A DNA stretch of 64,000 bases from Halospina sp040196175 (GCF_040196175.1 NZ_JBEFNF010000001.1:620001-684000), one strand, 5' to 3'; positions 1 through 9,288 are shown, counted from the stretch's first letter. Notes: a model not told the origin generated them from the letters alone. Numbers and translations: made by a program.

Positions 1-418
1 CGCCACCGACTTCGTGAACCCCAACGACTACGACGACCCCATCCAGCAGGTCATCATCGACCAGACTGACGGCGGCGTGGATTACTCCTTCGAGTGCATC
101 GGCAATGTGAACGTCATGCGCTCGGCATTGGAGTGCTGCCACAAGGGCTGGGGTGAGTCCATCATCATCGGTGTCGCCGGTGCCGGCGAGGAGATCAGCA
201 CCCGTCCGGTGCAGCTGGTTACGGGGCGCGTCTGGAAGGGCTCCGCCTTTGGTGGTGTGAAGGGGCGCAGTGAACTGCCCACCTATGTGGATGACTACAT
301 GAAGGGCAAAGTTAAAATCGACGAGTTCATCACCCACAATATGCCCTTCGAGGAAATCAACGAGGCGTTTGCGCTGCTGCACCGTGGCGAAAGCATCCGC
401 ACCGTCCTGCATTACTGA
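1..418 (+). CDS. frmA: S-(hydroxymethyl)glutathione dehydrogenase, 3' end only
   Basis: C-terminal 138 codons of a class III zinc alcohol dehydrogenase; the reading frame is open from base 2 and the 5' part lies outside the window. Visible family hallmarks are the Rossmann-domain stretch GGVDYSFECIGNVNVMRSAL, the segment GRVWKGSAFGGVKGRSELP and the ending MPFEEINEAFALLHRGESIRTVLHY. The enzyme oxidises S-hydroxymethylglutathione (formaldehyde plus glutathione) to S-formylglutathione in the cytoplasm. fghA starts 9 bp downstream and performs the next step, so the two form a formaldehyde detoxification operon. Confidence 0.95.
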   Translation, partial: ATDFVNPNDYDDPIQQVIIDQTDGGVDYSFECIGNVNVMRSALECCHKGWGESIIIGVAGAGEEISTRPVQLVTGRVWKGSAFGGVKGRSELPTYVDDYMKGKVKIDEFITHNMPFEEINEAFALLHRGESIRTVLHY

Positions 419-427
419 GGAGCATCC

Positions 428-1270
428 ATGACCGACACACTGGAACTGGTTTCAGAGAACAAGAGCTTCGGCGGCTGGCTCCGGCGGTACCGCCACCGCT
501 CGGAGGTTCTGGACTGCGATATGGTCTTCGGGATCTACCTGCCGCCGCAGGCGGAAAGCCAGTCCGTCCCGCTGCTCTGGTGGCTCTCGGGCCTCACCTG
601 CACGGATGAGAACTTCATGCATAAAGCCGGCGCGCACCGCGTGGCGGCGGAGCTCGGGATGGCGATCATCTGCCCGGACACCAGCCCGCGCGGTACGGAT
701 CTGCCCGGCGAGCATGAAAGCTACGATTTCGGATCCGGCGCTGGCTTCTATGTTGATGCCACCGAAGCGCCCTGGAACCAGCACTATCACATGTACAGCT
801 ATGTGGTGGATGAACTGCCCGATCTGGTGCACAACGCCTTCCCATTCAGCGGGCAGGAGGCCATTTCAGGGCATTCAATGGGCGGCCATGGCGCCCTGGT
901 CTGCGCGCTCCACAACCCGGAGCGCTACCAGTCAGTGTCCGCCTTTGCGCCAGTCTGCCACCCGGTTAACTGCCCCTGGGGTGAGAAAGCTTTTGAGAAT
1001 TACCTGGGCGATGACCGCGAGGCCTGGAAGGTATGGGATGCCAGTGAGCTGATCCGCTCCCATGGCACGGCGCACTCGGTGCTGGTCGACCAGGGGAATG
1101 CGGACAACTTTCTTGAGGCGGGTCAGCTCCAGCCCGAGGCCCTAGAGGCTGCCTGCTCTAAATCAAGAGTGGATCTGAACCTGCGGTATCAGCCCGGGTA
1201 CGACCATTCCTACTTCTTCATTGCCAGTTTCATCGAAGACCACCTGCGGTTCCTTCACGCCCAGATGTAG
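428..1270 (+). CDS. fghA: S-formylglutathione hydrolase
   Basis: 280-residue esterase D / FGH family serine hydrolase, full length for the family. The nucleophile elbow GHSMGG places the catalytic serine near residue 150; the DQGNADNF stretch and the GYDHSYFF segment near the C-terminus supply the usual Asp and His. It hydrolyses S-formylglutathione to formate and glutathione, completing the reaction begun by the upstream frmA. The ATG follows the frmA stop closely with GAGGAG upstream. A 7-bp hairpin (1288-1294 with 1299-1305) follows the stop but has no T-tract. A decayed second copy of the last 37 codons lies at 1923-2033. Confidence 0.95.
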   Translation: MTDTLELVSENKSFGGWLRRYRHRSEVLDCDMVFGIYLPPQAESQSVPLLWWLSGLTCTDENFMHKAGAHRVAAELGMAIICPDTSPRGTDLPGEHESYDFGSGAGFYVDATEAPWNQHYHMYSYVVDELPDLVHNAFPFSGQEAISGHSMGGHGALVCALHNPERYQSVSAFAPVCHPVNCPWGEKAFENYLGDDREAWKVWDASELIRSHGTAHSVLVDQGNADNFLEAGQLQPEALEAACSKSRVDLNLRYQPGYDHSYFFIASFIEDHLRFLHAQM

Positions 1271-1368
1271 CGTGGTATCAGTCGCTTCACTCGTTCTTAC
1301 GAGTGGAGCAGGCCTCCTCCCGTTAAAAGCATTAGTATGCTCTAATTTAAGTAAGCTTATTCATTACG

Positions 1369-1890
1369 GTGGCGGGATGGATAAATAAATTGGATATGAG
1401 TGCCTTTCAACGGTGGGCTGGACTCTGGGGAGCTGCCCTGATGCTGGCGGTTTTCGCTGGGGTTGCATCCTGGCTGTTCGGCGATACGGATCTGGAAAGC
1501 CGGGACAAGCGTGGGCGTACGCCGCTGATCGTGGCAGCGGAAGAGGGCGATGCGGCGCGTGTAAAAAGGCTGCTTGAACGTGGTGCCAGGGTTGATGTGG
1601 AAGACAGCTGCCAGTGGACGCCACTTATGAGGGCTGCTTCCCATGGGCATCTGCCAATCATCAAGACACTGCTGGAGCACGGTGCCTCGGTCAATCATCA
1701 GGGCGAGATTGGCTTCAGTGCTTTGATGGCTTCCGCCATAAATGGTCACGATAAGGTGGCTAGGGTACTCATCAGCCATGGCGCTGACCTGTCGTTTCAG
1801 GAAACAGAAACCGGGAAAACCGCTTTACAGCTGGCAATCATGAACGATGACGACGCCATGATCGAGCTTCTTCTCAACGCTCGATCATGA
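1369..1890 (+). CDS. Membrane-anchored ankyrin-repeat protein
   Basis: 173 residues from a GTG; an ATG at 1396 (residue 10) is an equally possible start, and neither has a strong ribosome-binding site. A hydrophobic segment (about residues 14-38, containing ALMLAVFAGVASWLFG) is followed by ankyrin repeats: RGRTPLIVAAEEGDAARVKRL, then CQWTPLMRAASHGHLPIIKTL, then GFSALMASAINGHDKVARVL, then GKTALQLAIMNDDDAMIELL. Ankyrin repeats bind proteins, and a single N-terminal anchor suggests an envelope location. No partner can be named. It lies between fghA and a broken copy of the fghA 3' end, so it probably arrived with a rearrangement. Confidence 0.8.
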   Translation: MAGWINKLDMSAFQRWAGLWGAALMLAVFAGVASWLFGDTDLESRDKRGRTPLIVAAEEGDAARVKRLLERGARVDVEDSCQWTPLMRAASHGHLPIIKTLLEHGASVNHQGEIGFSALMASAINGHDKVARVLISHGADLSFQETETGKTALQLAIMNDDDAMIELLLNARS

Positions 1891-1922
1891 GCCTTCCGAG
1901 ATGCAGCGCCAGACGCTCCGCC

Positions 1923-2033
1923 CTGGAGGTTGCCTGCACCGAGGCCAGCGTTGATCTGAGCCTGAGGTACCAGCCCGGCTACGACCACTCCTATTTCTTA
2001 ATTGCGAGCTTCATTAAGGATCACCTGCGGTTT
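1923..2033 (+). pseudogene. Decayed duplicate of the fghA 3' end
   Basis: Codons read LEVACTEASVDLSLRYQPG followed by YDHSYFLIASFIKDHLRF, matching the C-terminal LEAACSKSRVDLNLRYQPG and YDHSYFFIASFIEDHLRF of the intact fghA at 428-1270. The match stops after HLRF; the normal tail and stop codon are missing and the frame runs into unrelated sequence. The differences are mostly conservative, so this is either an old duplication or a fragment of another lineage's fghA left by recombination. The last 13 bases overlap the 3' end of the opposite-strand NIT-domain gene, which marks a junction near 2034. Confidence 0.85.
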
Positions 2034-2896
2034 AACGCCTCATTACCCCTGACGGGCCGGTTGTCTTCGGCCATGGCACCGAGTGTGTCCGCCACCAGCG
2101 TGAAGAGTGCGTCCACGGTGGCCGTGGCATCGTCAAAATAGGTCTTGGCGGGAATCACGATGGGATCCGCTGTTAGCAGCTCGGTCTCGACCTCATACAG
2201 CAGGCGTTCAACCGCCTGTTGAGCCTCCTTCAGGTGTTGGTTGCTGACGCCCGAGGATGCGGCATCCTTCAGGGCTTCGAACGCAGTACCTGAAAGGTCC
2301 TGGATTTTATCGTTGAGAAACCGCATGCGCACCCGCTGGGCCGCCGAACTGGTACCGGCTGCTGCCATGCCGGTTCCCAGTGCCCGAGCCTGGCCCGACC
2401 ACTCCGCCGCCTCAAGCACTTCGTTCCAGATACAGCGCTGATTGGCAGGGTGGGGCGCTACCCGGTCGTCCGCGGCGATGTCCTGGATCAGGAAGAGGGC
2501 ATTTCGGATAATCTGGTGATGTTGGTCCAGGTTGTTCTCGACTGTGTGGTTGTCGGTCTGGCGCAGGCGTGACCAATGGTCCGCAATGCCCGACCAGCGC
2601 TCGGCGTAGCGGGCATCATCCATCGGTGCTTCGCGGATGAGCCGGTCCAGGTGAGAGCGCCGGTTTTCCAGCTCGGCCCGCATGCCTGAGTCTCCGGAGA
2701 GTACGCCTGTACTCAGGCCCCTATGACGTTGCAGGTTCAGGATCAGGTCCCTCAGGCTTTGAAGGCGGGTCAGCTGTATCTGCTGGAACCATTGATGCCG
2801 GAAATGCTGTCGTATCAGCAGGGCCAGCATTAGACCGGGCAGAGCCACAACGAGCAAAATTGGGAGCAACAGTGATTCTGCTGGAAAAGGCAGCAT
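2021..2896 (-). CDS. NIT-domain (nitrate/nitrite sensor-like) membrane protein
   Basis: 291 residues. One hydrophobic segment (residues about 9-28, LLLPILLVVALPGLMLALLI) precedes a helical region with a QRHRGLSTGVLSGD signature, typical of NIT domains, which sense nitrate/nitrite in chemoreceptors and kinases. No output domain follows. The start is 3 bp beyond the stop of the chemoreceptor gene, so the two are co-transcribed; the sensor may work in trans with that receptor, which has no ligand domain of its own. Basic residues just after the membrane segment (RQHFRH) hint that the NIT region faces the cytoplasm. The ligand is inferred only. Confidence 0.7.
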   Translation of the reverse strand: MLPFPAESLLLPILLVVALPGLMLALLIRQHFRHQWFQQIQLTRLQSLRDLILNLQRHRGLSTGVLSGDSGMRAELENRRSHLDRLIREAPMDDARYAERWSGIADHWSRLRQTDNHTVENNLDQHHQIIRNALFLIQDIAADDRVAPHPANQRCIWNEVLEAAEWSGQARALGTGMAAAGTSSAAQRVRMRFLNDKIQDLSGTAFEALKDAASSGVSNQHLKEAQQAVERLLYEVETELLTADPIVIPAKTYFDDATATVDALFTLVADTLGAMAEDNRPVRGNEALNRR

Positions 2897-2899
2897 GGG

Positions 2900-3991
2900 T
2901 TACTCCGTCAACTGGGAAAGGTGTGTCGCCATTGCGCGTGCCTGACGAGCCGCCTCGAGGTTGTCGCCATTGTCTTCCCGCACCCGATCCGCAAGCGTTG
3001 CGATCTCCGTGATTGCCTGGCTCTGCTGTTCGGTACTGGTTGCGACCTGGATGACCTGGTCCGTCAACGTGTTCACGCCCTCCTGAACGTGCGCCAGAAG
3101 GTTGCTGACCTCGCCGGACCGGCTGGCGCTTGTGTCCGCCGTAGCCGTCAACTGGCCGATCCGCTTGGTGGCCGTTTCGATGTGTTCCAGGACTGACTGG
3201 TTATTGCGGTCGATCTCGGACGCGGACTCCTCGCTGTAACGGGCGAGCTGGCGTACCTCATCCGCCACCACCGCAAACCCGCGTCCGTGTTCCCCCGCGC
3301 GCGCTGCCTCGATGGCGGCGTTCAGTGCCAGCAGGTTGGTCTGGTCCGCGATGCCGCGAATGGTGGTGGACATCTCCGTGATGCGGCGTGAGTAGTCATT
3401 CAACTCCGCCATCAGAGCATTGGTCGCCTGTGCCTGTTGCGCCATGCTGTCGACATCCTGAACCAGCCCGGTGAGTTTCTGGATACCGTCCGCCAGGGTG
3501 TCGCTGGCGTGCAGGCTGCTGCCCCGGGATTCGTTCGCGATACCCGCGATTTCATTGATGCTGGCGTTCATCTGTTCAATAGCGGAGGCGGCGGTCTCGG
3601 CGGCCTCATGCTGCTGTTGCGCGTTCCGCGTGACGGATTCCGCGCTCTGGGCCACCTCGCCGGCGGCGTGGGCGATCTCATCGAGCCGCTGCTGCAGGCC
3701 GTGCCTGTTCCGCTGGGCCTCCGCCACTTCATGGTTGTGAAACGTATCGAGAACCCCGGCCAGCCACTTGCTTCGCTGGCTGGTGGTGGATGCCTCGATA
3801 TCCTGTTGGACGAGCAGAAGGACCGAAATGGCGGTCAGGGCGCTGGTAACAACCAGACCGAAGGCAATTGGCCAGGGCAAGGCAAGCGGCGCGACCAGGC
3901 TCACCAGAACAAGCCCGACCAGAAGGCGGATGACGCCTCTGAATCCGGCTTCCTGAACAAGCAGACCTCCGGGAAGGCTTAGGATCATCAT
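2900..3991 (-). CDS. Methyl-accepting chemotaxis protein lacking a ligand-binding domain
   Basis: 363 residues from the ATG at 3991, chosen because AAGGAG lies 10 bases upstream; a longer reading frame would run into the EAL gene. Two closely spaced membrane segments (LLVGLVLVSLVAPLAL and IAFGLVVTSALTAISVLLLV) are followed by a coiled-coil signalling domain with the invariant tip QTNLLALNAAIEAARAGEHG and GRGFAVVADEVRQLA. The tip contacts CheA/CheW. There is essentially no periplasmic loop, so the receptor cannot bind an external ligand itself. The NIT-domain gene follows by 3 bp. Function in chemotaxis versus another Che-like pathway cannot be told from the sequence. Confidence 0.9.
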   Translation of the reverse strand: MMILSLPGGLLVQEAGFRGVIRLLVGLVLVSLVAPLALPWPIAFGLVVTSALTAISVLLLVQQDIEASTTSQRSKWLAGVLDTFHNHEVAEAQRNRHGLQQRLDEIAHAAGEVAQSAESVTRNAQQQHEAAETAASAIEQMNASINEIAGIANESRGSSLHASDTLADGIQKLTGLVQDVDSMAQQAQATNALMAELNDYSRRITEMSTTIRGIADQTNLLALNAAIEAARAGEHGRGFAVVADEVRQLARYSEESASEIDRNNQSVLEHIETATKRIGQLTATADTSASRSGEVSNLLAHVQEGVNTLTDQVIQVATSTEQQSQAITEIATLADRVREDNGDNLEAARQARAMATHLSQLTE

Positions 3992-4028
3992 AGGACGGTA
4001 TCTCCTTTCTGAATGCGTCACTAATGCT

Positions 4029-5294
4029 CTATATATGGTGTGGAAGGTGGTGGTGAGACCCCGGAAAGGCCTGTTCCGGATGGATATCGAGGCACAGGAT
4101 CCGATAGCCTTCATGGGTGAAGGTCATATGTGAAACGGTGACCGTCCTCGCCGAGTCCGGCAGTGCCACATAAGGCCGTGACAGGTGGATCTCGCCGGGC
4201 CTGTTGGTCGCATTGCGGAAGTATTCCTGGTGAGACCAGCTGGCGCCCTCGGCGCTCAGTAGGGGGTTGAAGGCCGCGCTTCTGCTTTCGTAGCCGGCGG
4301 CGAAGGCGGTCTGGCCCCGTTGTACGCCCTGGGTATCCAGCAGGTAGCACCGCTTGGCGCCGGGGCACTCGAGCAGATGCGTTGCCGCGTCGGTGAGGGC
4401 AGTTCCGCCAGCGACCTGCTGGCAGGTCTCGAGTATCTCGTGACGCAGGCTGCGCAGGCACTGGATCTGCTCCAATTCCTGCTGCTCATTAAGGGCCGTA
4501 AAGTGTTGCTGGGCCTGGAGAAGCCGCGGTTCAGCCTCCGCCGAGGCGGTTCTCAGTTCAGCGCGTGGATGGCTGTACCAGAATCCCTGGTAGAGATCCG
4601 CCTCGGACTCCCAGGCAAGGGCCGCCTGCTCACGGGTTTCCAACCCTTCCACCAGGACCAGGCTGCCGTTTTCCCTGATCAGTCGGATCAGACTCATGAA
4701 AAGCCTTGAGGCGCGGGCGTTCTCGGCGGCGTGAACCACCATTGACCTGTCCATCTTCACGATGTCGGGCCGGATGCGCCAGATCCGTTCAAAGTGCGCA
4801 TCACCGGCACCGAAGTCATCGATCGCGATCCGGAACCCGTGATTCCGGCACCCGGCCACGAATCCCGCCAGCGCTTCCTGGTCTTTGACAGCGTCTTCCA
4901 CGATTTCGAGCACAATCCGATCACATGAGAGGCCGGATTCGTGCACGAGGTGCGCCAGGATGTCCGGCGCCGTGCGTGAATCCACCACGCTTGCCGCGCT
5001 AAGGTTCAGGAACAGCCACGCGTTGGGTCTGCTTTCGGCATAGGTGTGGAGCGCCTGTTGCCAGAGAGCGATATCAAGACAGGGCTCTTGGCCTTCTGAT
5101 TCGGCTTCCGAGAACAGGGCGGCGGGTGATACGCGCCCCTTTCCACGGCGTGGTCTGGCCAGTGCCTCTAAGCCAACGGTCCGGCGGTGCGTTGGACTGA
5201 CGATCGACTGGAATTCACAGGAAAGCTCGAAATCCCCAAACCATGTGGGCAGGCAGCTGCCCTGTTTGTGCATACAACCAGTGAGGTCACTCAT
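4029..5294 (-). CDS. EAL-domain cyclic-di-GMP phosphodiesterase
   Basis: 421 residues from the ATG at 5294; the reading frame extends to a TTG at 5318, which is less likely. The EAL domain (about residues 20-260) has the catalytic signature set: GLEALAR, FLNLS, LEIVED, AIDDFGAG, VKMDRS, VEGLET and YQGFWYS, so hydrolysis of c-di-GMP to pGpG is expected. The C-terminal about 160 residues form a second domain of PAS/Cache-like size (CYLLDTQGVQRGQT...LCLDIHPEQAF), which may be a sensor. It lies just upstream of the chemoreceptor and NIT genes on the same strand. Confidence 0.88.
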   Translation of the reverse strand: MSDLTGCMHKQGSCLPTWFGDFELSCEFQSIVSPTHRRTVGLEALARPRRGKGRVSPAALFSEAESEGQEPCLDIALWQQALHTYAESRPNAWLFLNLSAASVVDSRTAPDILAHLVHESGLSCDRIVLEIVEDAVKDQEALAGFVAGCRNHGFRIAIDDFGAGDAHFERIWRIRPDIVKMDRSMVVHAAENARASRLFMSLIRLIRENGSLVLVEGLETREQAALAWESEADLYQGFWYSHPRAELRTASAEAEPRLLQAQQHFTALNEQQELEQIQCLRSLRHEILETCQQVAGGTALTDAATHLLECPGAKRCYLLDTQGVQRGQTAFAAGYESRSAAFNPLLSAEGASWSHQEYFRNATNRPGEIHLSRPYVALPDSARTVTVSHMTFTHEGYRILCLDIHPEQAFPGSHHHLPHHI

Positions 5295-5688
5295 CGGGGT
5301 TTCGCCTTGGATTCTCAACTTTACAACACTTCAATAGATAAGCAACGGAAGTACCAGTCAGATTGGATCAATGTTTCCGTTTGTTACATCCTTTATCACA
5401 GTCTTAAAAAATTACTTATATATCAGTGTGCTACTCGTTATCGCTGGTTTTCTTTCAGGGCCGTTGCTGTGGTTATGAACATCAGGAGTCAGACTTTATG
5501 CTGCAACAGCCCATCAATTTCGGGTATCTGGTGAAATCGCGTAAAGCGGTCACAGGGCTGTGCTCCAAAAAGGTGCAAAGTGTAGACGGGCGGTGCACAT
5601 TGCATCGAAGACCACCACAGTCACCACACCGTTTGAGCGGCGGCGTACGATTGCCAACACGGCCCTGCAGCTGATCTGTGATGGTGAG
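5295..5688. other. Intergenic region, AT-rich, no gene seen
   Basis: About 390 bases between the EAL gene and the carboxylase gene. Positions 5330-5450 are distinctly AT-rich for this genome (runs such as cttaaaaaattacttatata) and probably hold the promoter of the minus-strand EAL/MCP/NIT genes. No reading frame here resembles a protein, and no structured RNA or clear terminator is apparent. Confidence 0.5.
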
Positions 5689-8600
5689 TCAGCTCCTTGT
5701 ACCAACCACCATCACGGCCTGCCCGGCGTCAATCTGCTGCCCTTCGTCCCGGGCAATATGCACCACCTTGCCAGCTTCGGGCGCCGTGACCTCAATCTCC
5801 ATCTTCATGGATTCGAGGATCGCCACCACCTGGCCTTCCGTCACGGTGTCGCCGTCGCTGACCAGAAGCTGCCAGATGTTGCCGGCGGTGGGTGATTCCA
5901 CCGGTGTGCCCTCGGGCAGCTCATCCGCCTCGTGCTCGCCCAGGTCCTGCTGGGATTCGTAGTTTATGGCGCCACTGGCGACCCAGCGCTCCAGTTCCTC
6001 CTCGAAGGCCTGGTTGCGGGCTTCGGTAAAGGTCCGGATGCTCTCGGCGTTGGCCTCCAGGAACTGCTGGTACTCGGCCAGGTCGAAGGTGGTTTCCTCG
6101 ATCTGCAGCGGGAAGTCGCCCTTGGGGTGATCCCGGCGGATCTGCTGCAGCTCTTCCGAACTGACCTCGTAGAAGCGGATCTGGTCGAAGAAGCGCAGCA
6201 GGTGCGGTTTGGTGAAGTGCCGGGTACGCCGGTAGCGGTTCCAGACCTGCAGGGTCCGGCCCACGAACTGGTAGCCGCCGGGCCCCTCCATGCCGTAGAC
6301 GCACAGGTAGGAGCCGCCGATGCCCACGGAGTTCTCCGCCGTCCAGGTACGGGCCGGGTTGTACTTGGTGGTGACCAGGCGCTGGCGGGGGTCGTAGGGT
6401 GTCGCCACGGGGGCGCCCAGGTAGACATCGCCCAGGCCCATGACCACATAGCTGGCAGAGAACAGGATCTGCTTCACGTCATCGATGCTGTCGAGGCCGT
6501 TAATGCGCCGGATGAACTCCAGGTTGCTGGGGCACCAGGGCGCGTCGCTGCGCACCGACTGCATGTACTTGTGGATGGCCTCGTGGCAGGCCTCGTCATC
6601 CCAGGACAGGGGCAGCCAGACAATGCGCGAGGCGACCTTCTGTTCTTTCTGTTGCTGCAGGTGGTTTTCGGCTTCTTTCAGCAGCTGCAGGAGGCGCTGG
6701 CGGTCCATGACCAGCGGATCAAAGTGGATCTGCAGCGAACGGATGCCGGGTGTCAGCTCCAGTACGCCCGCCAGGTCCTGTTCCTGTAGCCAGAGCATCA
6801 GGGCGTGGGCACGGAAGCGCAGGCGCAGGTCCAGCTCAATGGGCCCGTACTCGACCAGCAGGTAGCGGTCGCCGCAGGGCCGGTAGGTGACAGCCACACC
6901 GGCTTCTTCAGCGCTCAGGGACTGAAGGATGGGGGAGGCAGGGCGCCATGAAGTGACCGCCGGTGCCCGATCATCAAGCGCCTCGATGCTCTGGTTGCGG
7001 GCCTCGGTAAGGCGGTCGGCATCTTCCAGGCTGACAGGTTCGAATCGCACAGTGTCACCGGCCTTGAGCTGGCCCAGCTTCCAGAGGTCGGTCTGGATGA
7101 CCGTCGCTGGGCACACAAAGCCGCCCAGCGAGGGGCCGTCCGGTCCGAGGATCACCGGCATGTCGCCGGTGAAGTCCACCGTGCCGATGGCGTAGGCGTT
7201 GTCGTGGATGTTGGAGGGGTGCATGCCCGCCTCGCCGCCATCACGCCGAGCCCATTCCGGCTTGGGGCCGACCAGGCGGATGCCTGTGCGGTTGGAGTTG
7301 TAGTGGATCTGCCAGTCCGCGCTGAAGAAGGTTTCCATGTCCGCTTCGGTGAAGAACTCCGGCGCGCCATGGGGCCCGTAGGTGCAACGCAGGGTCCAGT
7401 GGGTGGTGAGTGCGGGCGTCATGGCGTCCGGCAGGTTCATCGCATCGGGCGCGGAAGCGTCCGCATCCAGGTGCAGCACATCGCCGGTGCGCAGCGCCCG
7501 GCCCCCATGGCCGCCGAACTGGCCAAGTGTGAAGGTACTGCGCGAGCCCAGGTGGGGCTGGCACTGGATGCCCCCCGCAATGGCCAGGTAGGCGCGGGCG
7601 CCGTCGCCGGTGACCTTGCCAAGCTTAAGGGTCTGGCCCGCTGAGACCCGGACGGTACGGTTCAGTGGCAGGGTGTCGCCGTCCAGGGTGGCATTGAGGT
7701 CCGCGCCGGTGAGGGCGATGGTGGTGGTGCTGTTGAAGCGCAGGGTGGGCCCATTCAGGGTCAGCTCCAGGCCGGCGGCGCCTTCGTCATTTCCCAGCAG
7801 GCGGTTTGCCAGTCGGAAACTGAGGTTGTCCATGGGCCCGGAGGGCGGAATGCCCACCGGCCAGTAGCCGATGCGGCCGGGGTAGTCCTGCACCGTGGTC
7901 ATGGTGCCGCTGGCCAGAACGTCGATCGTCGCCGGCTGATAGGTGAAATCGTTCAGGTAGCGGGTTGTCATGCGGCCATCGGCAAAGACGCCGTCTCCAA
8001 GGATTGCCGCAACGTACTCCCGGTTGGTCTCGATGCCCTCGACGATGGTCTGCGCCAGTGTCTCCTGCAGCGCTGCCAGAGCCTGATCCCGGCCGGCCTC
8101 GTGTACGATGATCTTGGCCAGCATGGGGTCATAGAGGGCGGAGACTTCAAGCCCGGCCTCGATCCAGTGGTCAATGCGGCGCTGGTCGCCATCCGCGGCC
8201 GGGAATTCAACATGGGTCAGCAGCCCGGCACAGGGCTGGAAGTCCTTGTTTGGGTCTTCCGCGTAAAGGCGGGCCTGGATGGCGTGGCCTTTGGGTTCCA
8301 GGTCAGCGGCAAGCTGCTCGATGTCACCCAGCTCCCCGGCCGCCAGCTTCACCATCCATTCGACCAGATCCACACCGTAGACCTGCTCGGTCACGCCGTG
8401 CTCCACCTGGAGGCGGGTGTTCATCTCCAGGAAGTAGAAGCGGTGGGTGTCCTGGTCCATGATGAACTCGACCGTCCCGGCATTGCGGTAGTTCACCGCC
8501 GAGACCAGGCGCGGGGCCGTCTCGTGGAGTGTGGCACGCACCTCGTCGGGCAGGTTGGGGGCGGGTGCCTCTTCCAGCACCTTCTGGTGACGACGTTGGG

Positions 8601-9288
8601 CGGAACAGTCGCGCTCGCCCAGGGCCACGGCTTGTCCGTTGCCGTCACCGAAGACCTGCACCTCAATGTGCCGGGCGTTCTCAATGTATTTCTCAAGGAA
8701 GACGCTGTCGTTGGCGAAGTTGTTGGCGCTCAGCCGGCGCACGCTGTCCCAGGCCTTGTCCAGGGCCCCGCTGTCGTGGCAGATCTGCATGCCGATGCCG
8801 CCACCGCCGGCGGAGCTTTTGAGCATCACCGGGTAGCCGATTTCGTCCGCAGCTTTGAGGGCGCTGGCCTTGTCGTCCAGTAGGCCGGTCCCCGGGAGTA
8901 GGGGCACTTCGGCTTTCTCGGCGATCTCGCGGGCGGTGTGCTTGAGGCCGAATTCCGTCATCTGGTGCGGGCGTGGGCCGATGAAGGCAACGCCCGCGGC
9001 CTCGCAGCGCTCCACGAAGTCGGGGTTTTCGCTGAGGAAGCCGTAGCCGGGGTGGACGGCATCGATGTTGGCGTCCTCAATGATGCGGAAGAGCTTGTCC
9101 TGGTTGAGGTAAGTTTCCGTGGCGGAGCCGTCGCTCAGGGACCAGGCTTCGTCAGCCTCGCGGACGTGCAGGGAGTCGGCGTCGGCTTCGGCGTAGACGG
9201 CGACGCTGGTGACGCCCAGCTCGCGCAGCGTGCGGGTGATGCGGCGGGCGATGGCGCCGCGATTGGCGATCAGTACCTTGTTGAACAT
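5689..9288 (-). CDS. Guanidine carboxylase (annotated family: urea carboxylase)
   Basis: 1199 residues from ATG 9288; reading frames upstream of this ATG run into repeat sequence. Order of domains: biotin carboxylase (residues 1 to about 460; ANRGAIARRI at the start, ATP-grasp loop SSAGGGGIGM near 165), AHS2/KipA-like carboxyltransferase half (about 465-790; GPSLGGFVCP), AHS1/KipI-like half (about 800-1080) and a biotinyl domain with ESMKMEI, lysine at 1162. The family makes N-carboxyurea (allophanate) from urea or carboxyguanidine from guanidine, using ATP and bicarbonate. The guanidine-I riboswitch, DUF1989 pair and importer upstream point to guanidine. Separated from its operon only by repeats and the gap. 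Confidence 0.9.
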   Translation of the reverse strand: MFNKVLIANRGAIARRITRTLRELGVTSVAVYAEADADSLHVREADEAWSLSDGSATETYLNQDKLFRIIEDANIDAVHPGYGFLSENPDFVERCEAAGVAFIGPRPHQMTEFGLKHTAREIAEKAEVPLLPGTGLLDDKASALKAADEIGYPVMLKSSAGGGGIGMQICHDSGALDKAWDSVRRLSANNFANDSVFLEKYIENARHIEVQVFGDGNGQAVALGERDCSAQRRHQKVLEEAPAPNLPDEVRATLHETAPRLVSAVNYRNAGTVEFIMDQDTHRFYFLEMNTRLQVEHGVTEQVYGVDLVEWMVKLAAGELGDIEQLAADLEPKGHAIQARLYAEDPNKDFQPCAGLLTHVEFPAADGDQRRIDHWIEAGLEVSALYDPMLAKIIVHEAGRDQALAALQETLAQTIVEGIETNREYVAAILGDGVFADGRMTTRYLNDFTYQPATIDVLASGTMTTVQDYPGRIGYWPVGIPPSGPMDNLSFRLANRLLGNDEGAAGLELTLNGPTLRFNSTTTIALTGADLNATLDGDTLPLNRTVRVSAGQTLKLGKVTGDGARAYLAIAGGIQCQPHLGSRSTFTLGQFGGHGGRALRTGDVLHLDADASAPDAMNLPDAMTPALTTHWTLRCTYGPHGAPEFFTEADMETFFSADWQIHYNSNRTGIRLVGPKPEWARRDGGEAGMHPSNIHDNAYAIGTVDFTGDMPVILGPDGPSLGGFVCPATVIQTDLWKLGQLKAGDTVRFEPVSLEDADRLTEARNQSIEALDDRAPAVTSWRPASPILQSLSAEEAGVAVTYRPCGDRYLLVEYGPIELDLRLRFRAHALMLWLQEQDLAGVLELTPGIRSLQIHFDPLVMDRQRLLQLLKEAENHLQQQKEQKVASRIVWLPLSWDDEACHEAIHKYMQSVRSDAPWCPSNLEFIRRINGLDSIDDVKQILFSASYVVMGLGDVYLGAPVATPYDPRQRLVTTKYNPARTWTAENSVGIGGSYLCVYGMEGPGGYQFVGRTLQVWNRYRRTRHFTKPHLLRFFDQIRFYEVSSEELQQIRRDHPKGDFPLQIEETTFDLAEYQQFLEANAESIRTFTEARNQAFEEELERWVASGAINYESQQDLGEHEADELPEGTPVESPTAGNIWQLLVSDGDTVTEGQVVAILESMKMEIEVTAPEAGKVVHIARDEGQQIDAGQAVMVVGTRS

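Noticed and set aside
1288..1305. Rho-independent terminator after fghA
   Set aside because: A 7-bp hairpin exists but no T-tract follows and the stem is only moderately GC-rich.
1887..2141. 84-residue plus-strand frame as an intact gene
   Set aside because: Only the middle 37 codons resemble anything (the fghA C-terminus); the tail runs antisense through the NIT-domain gene.
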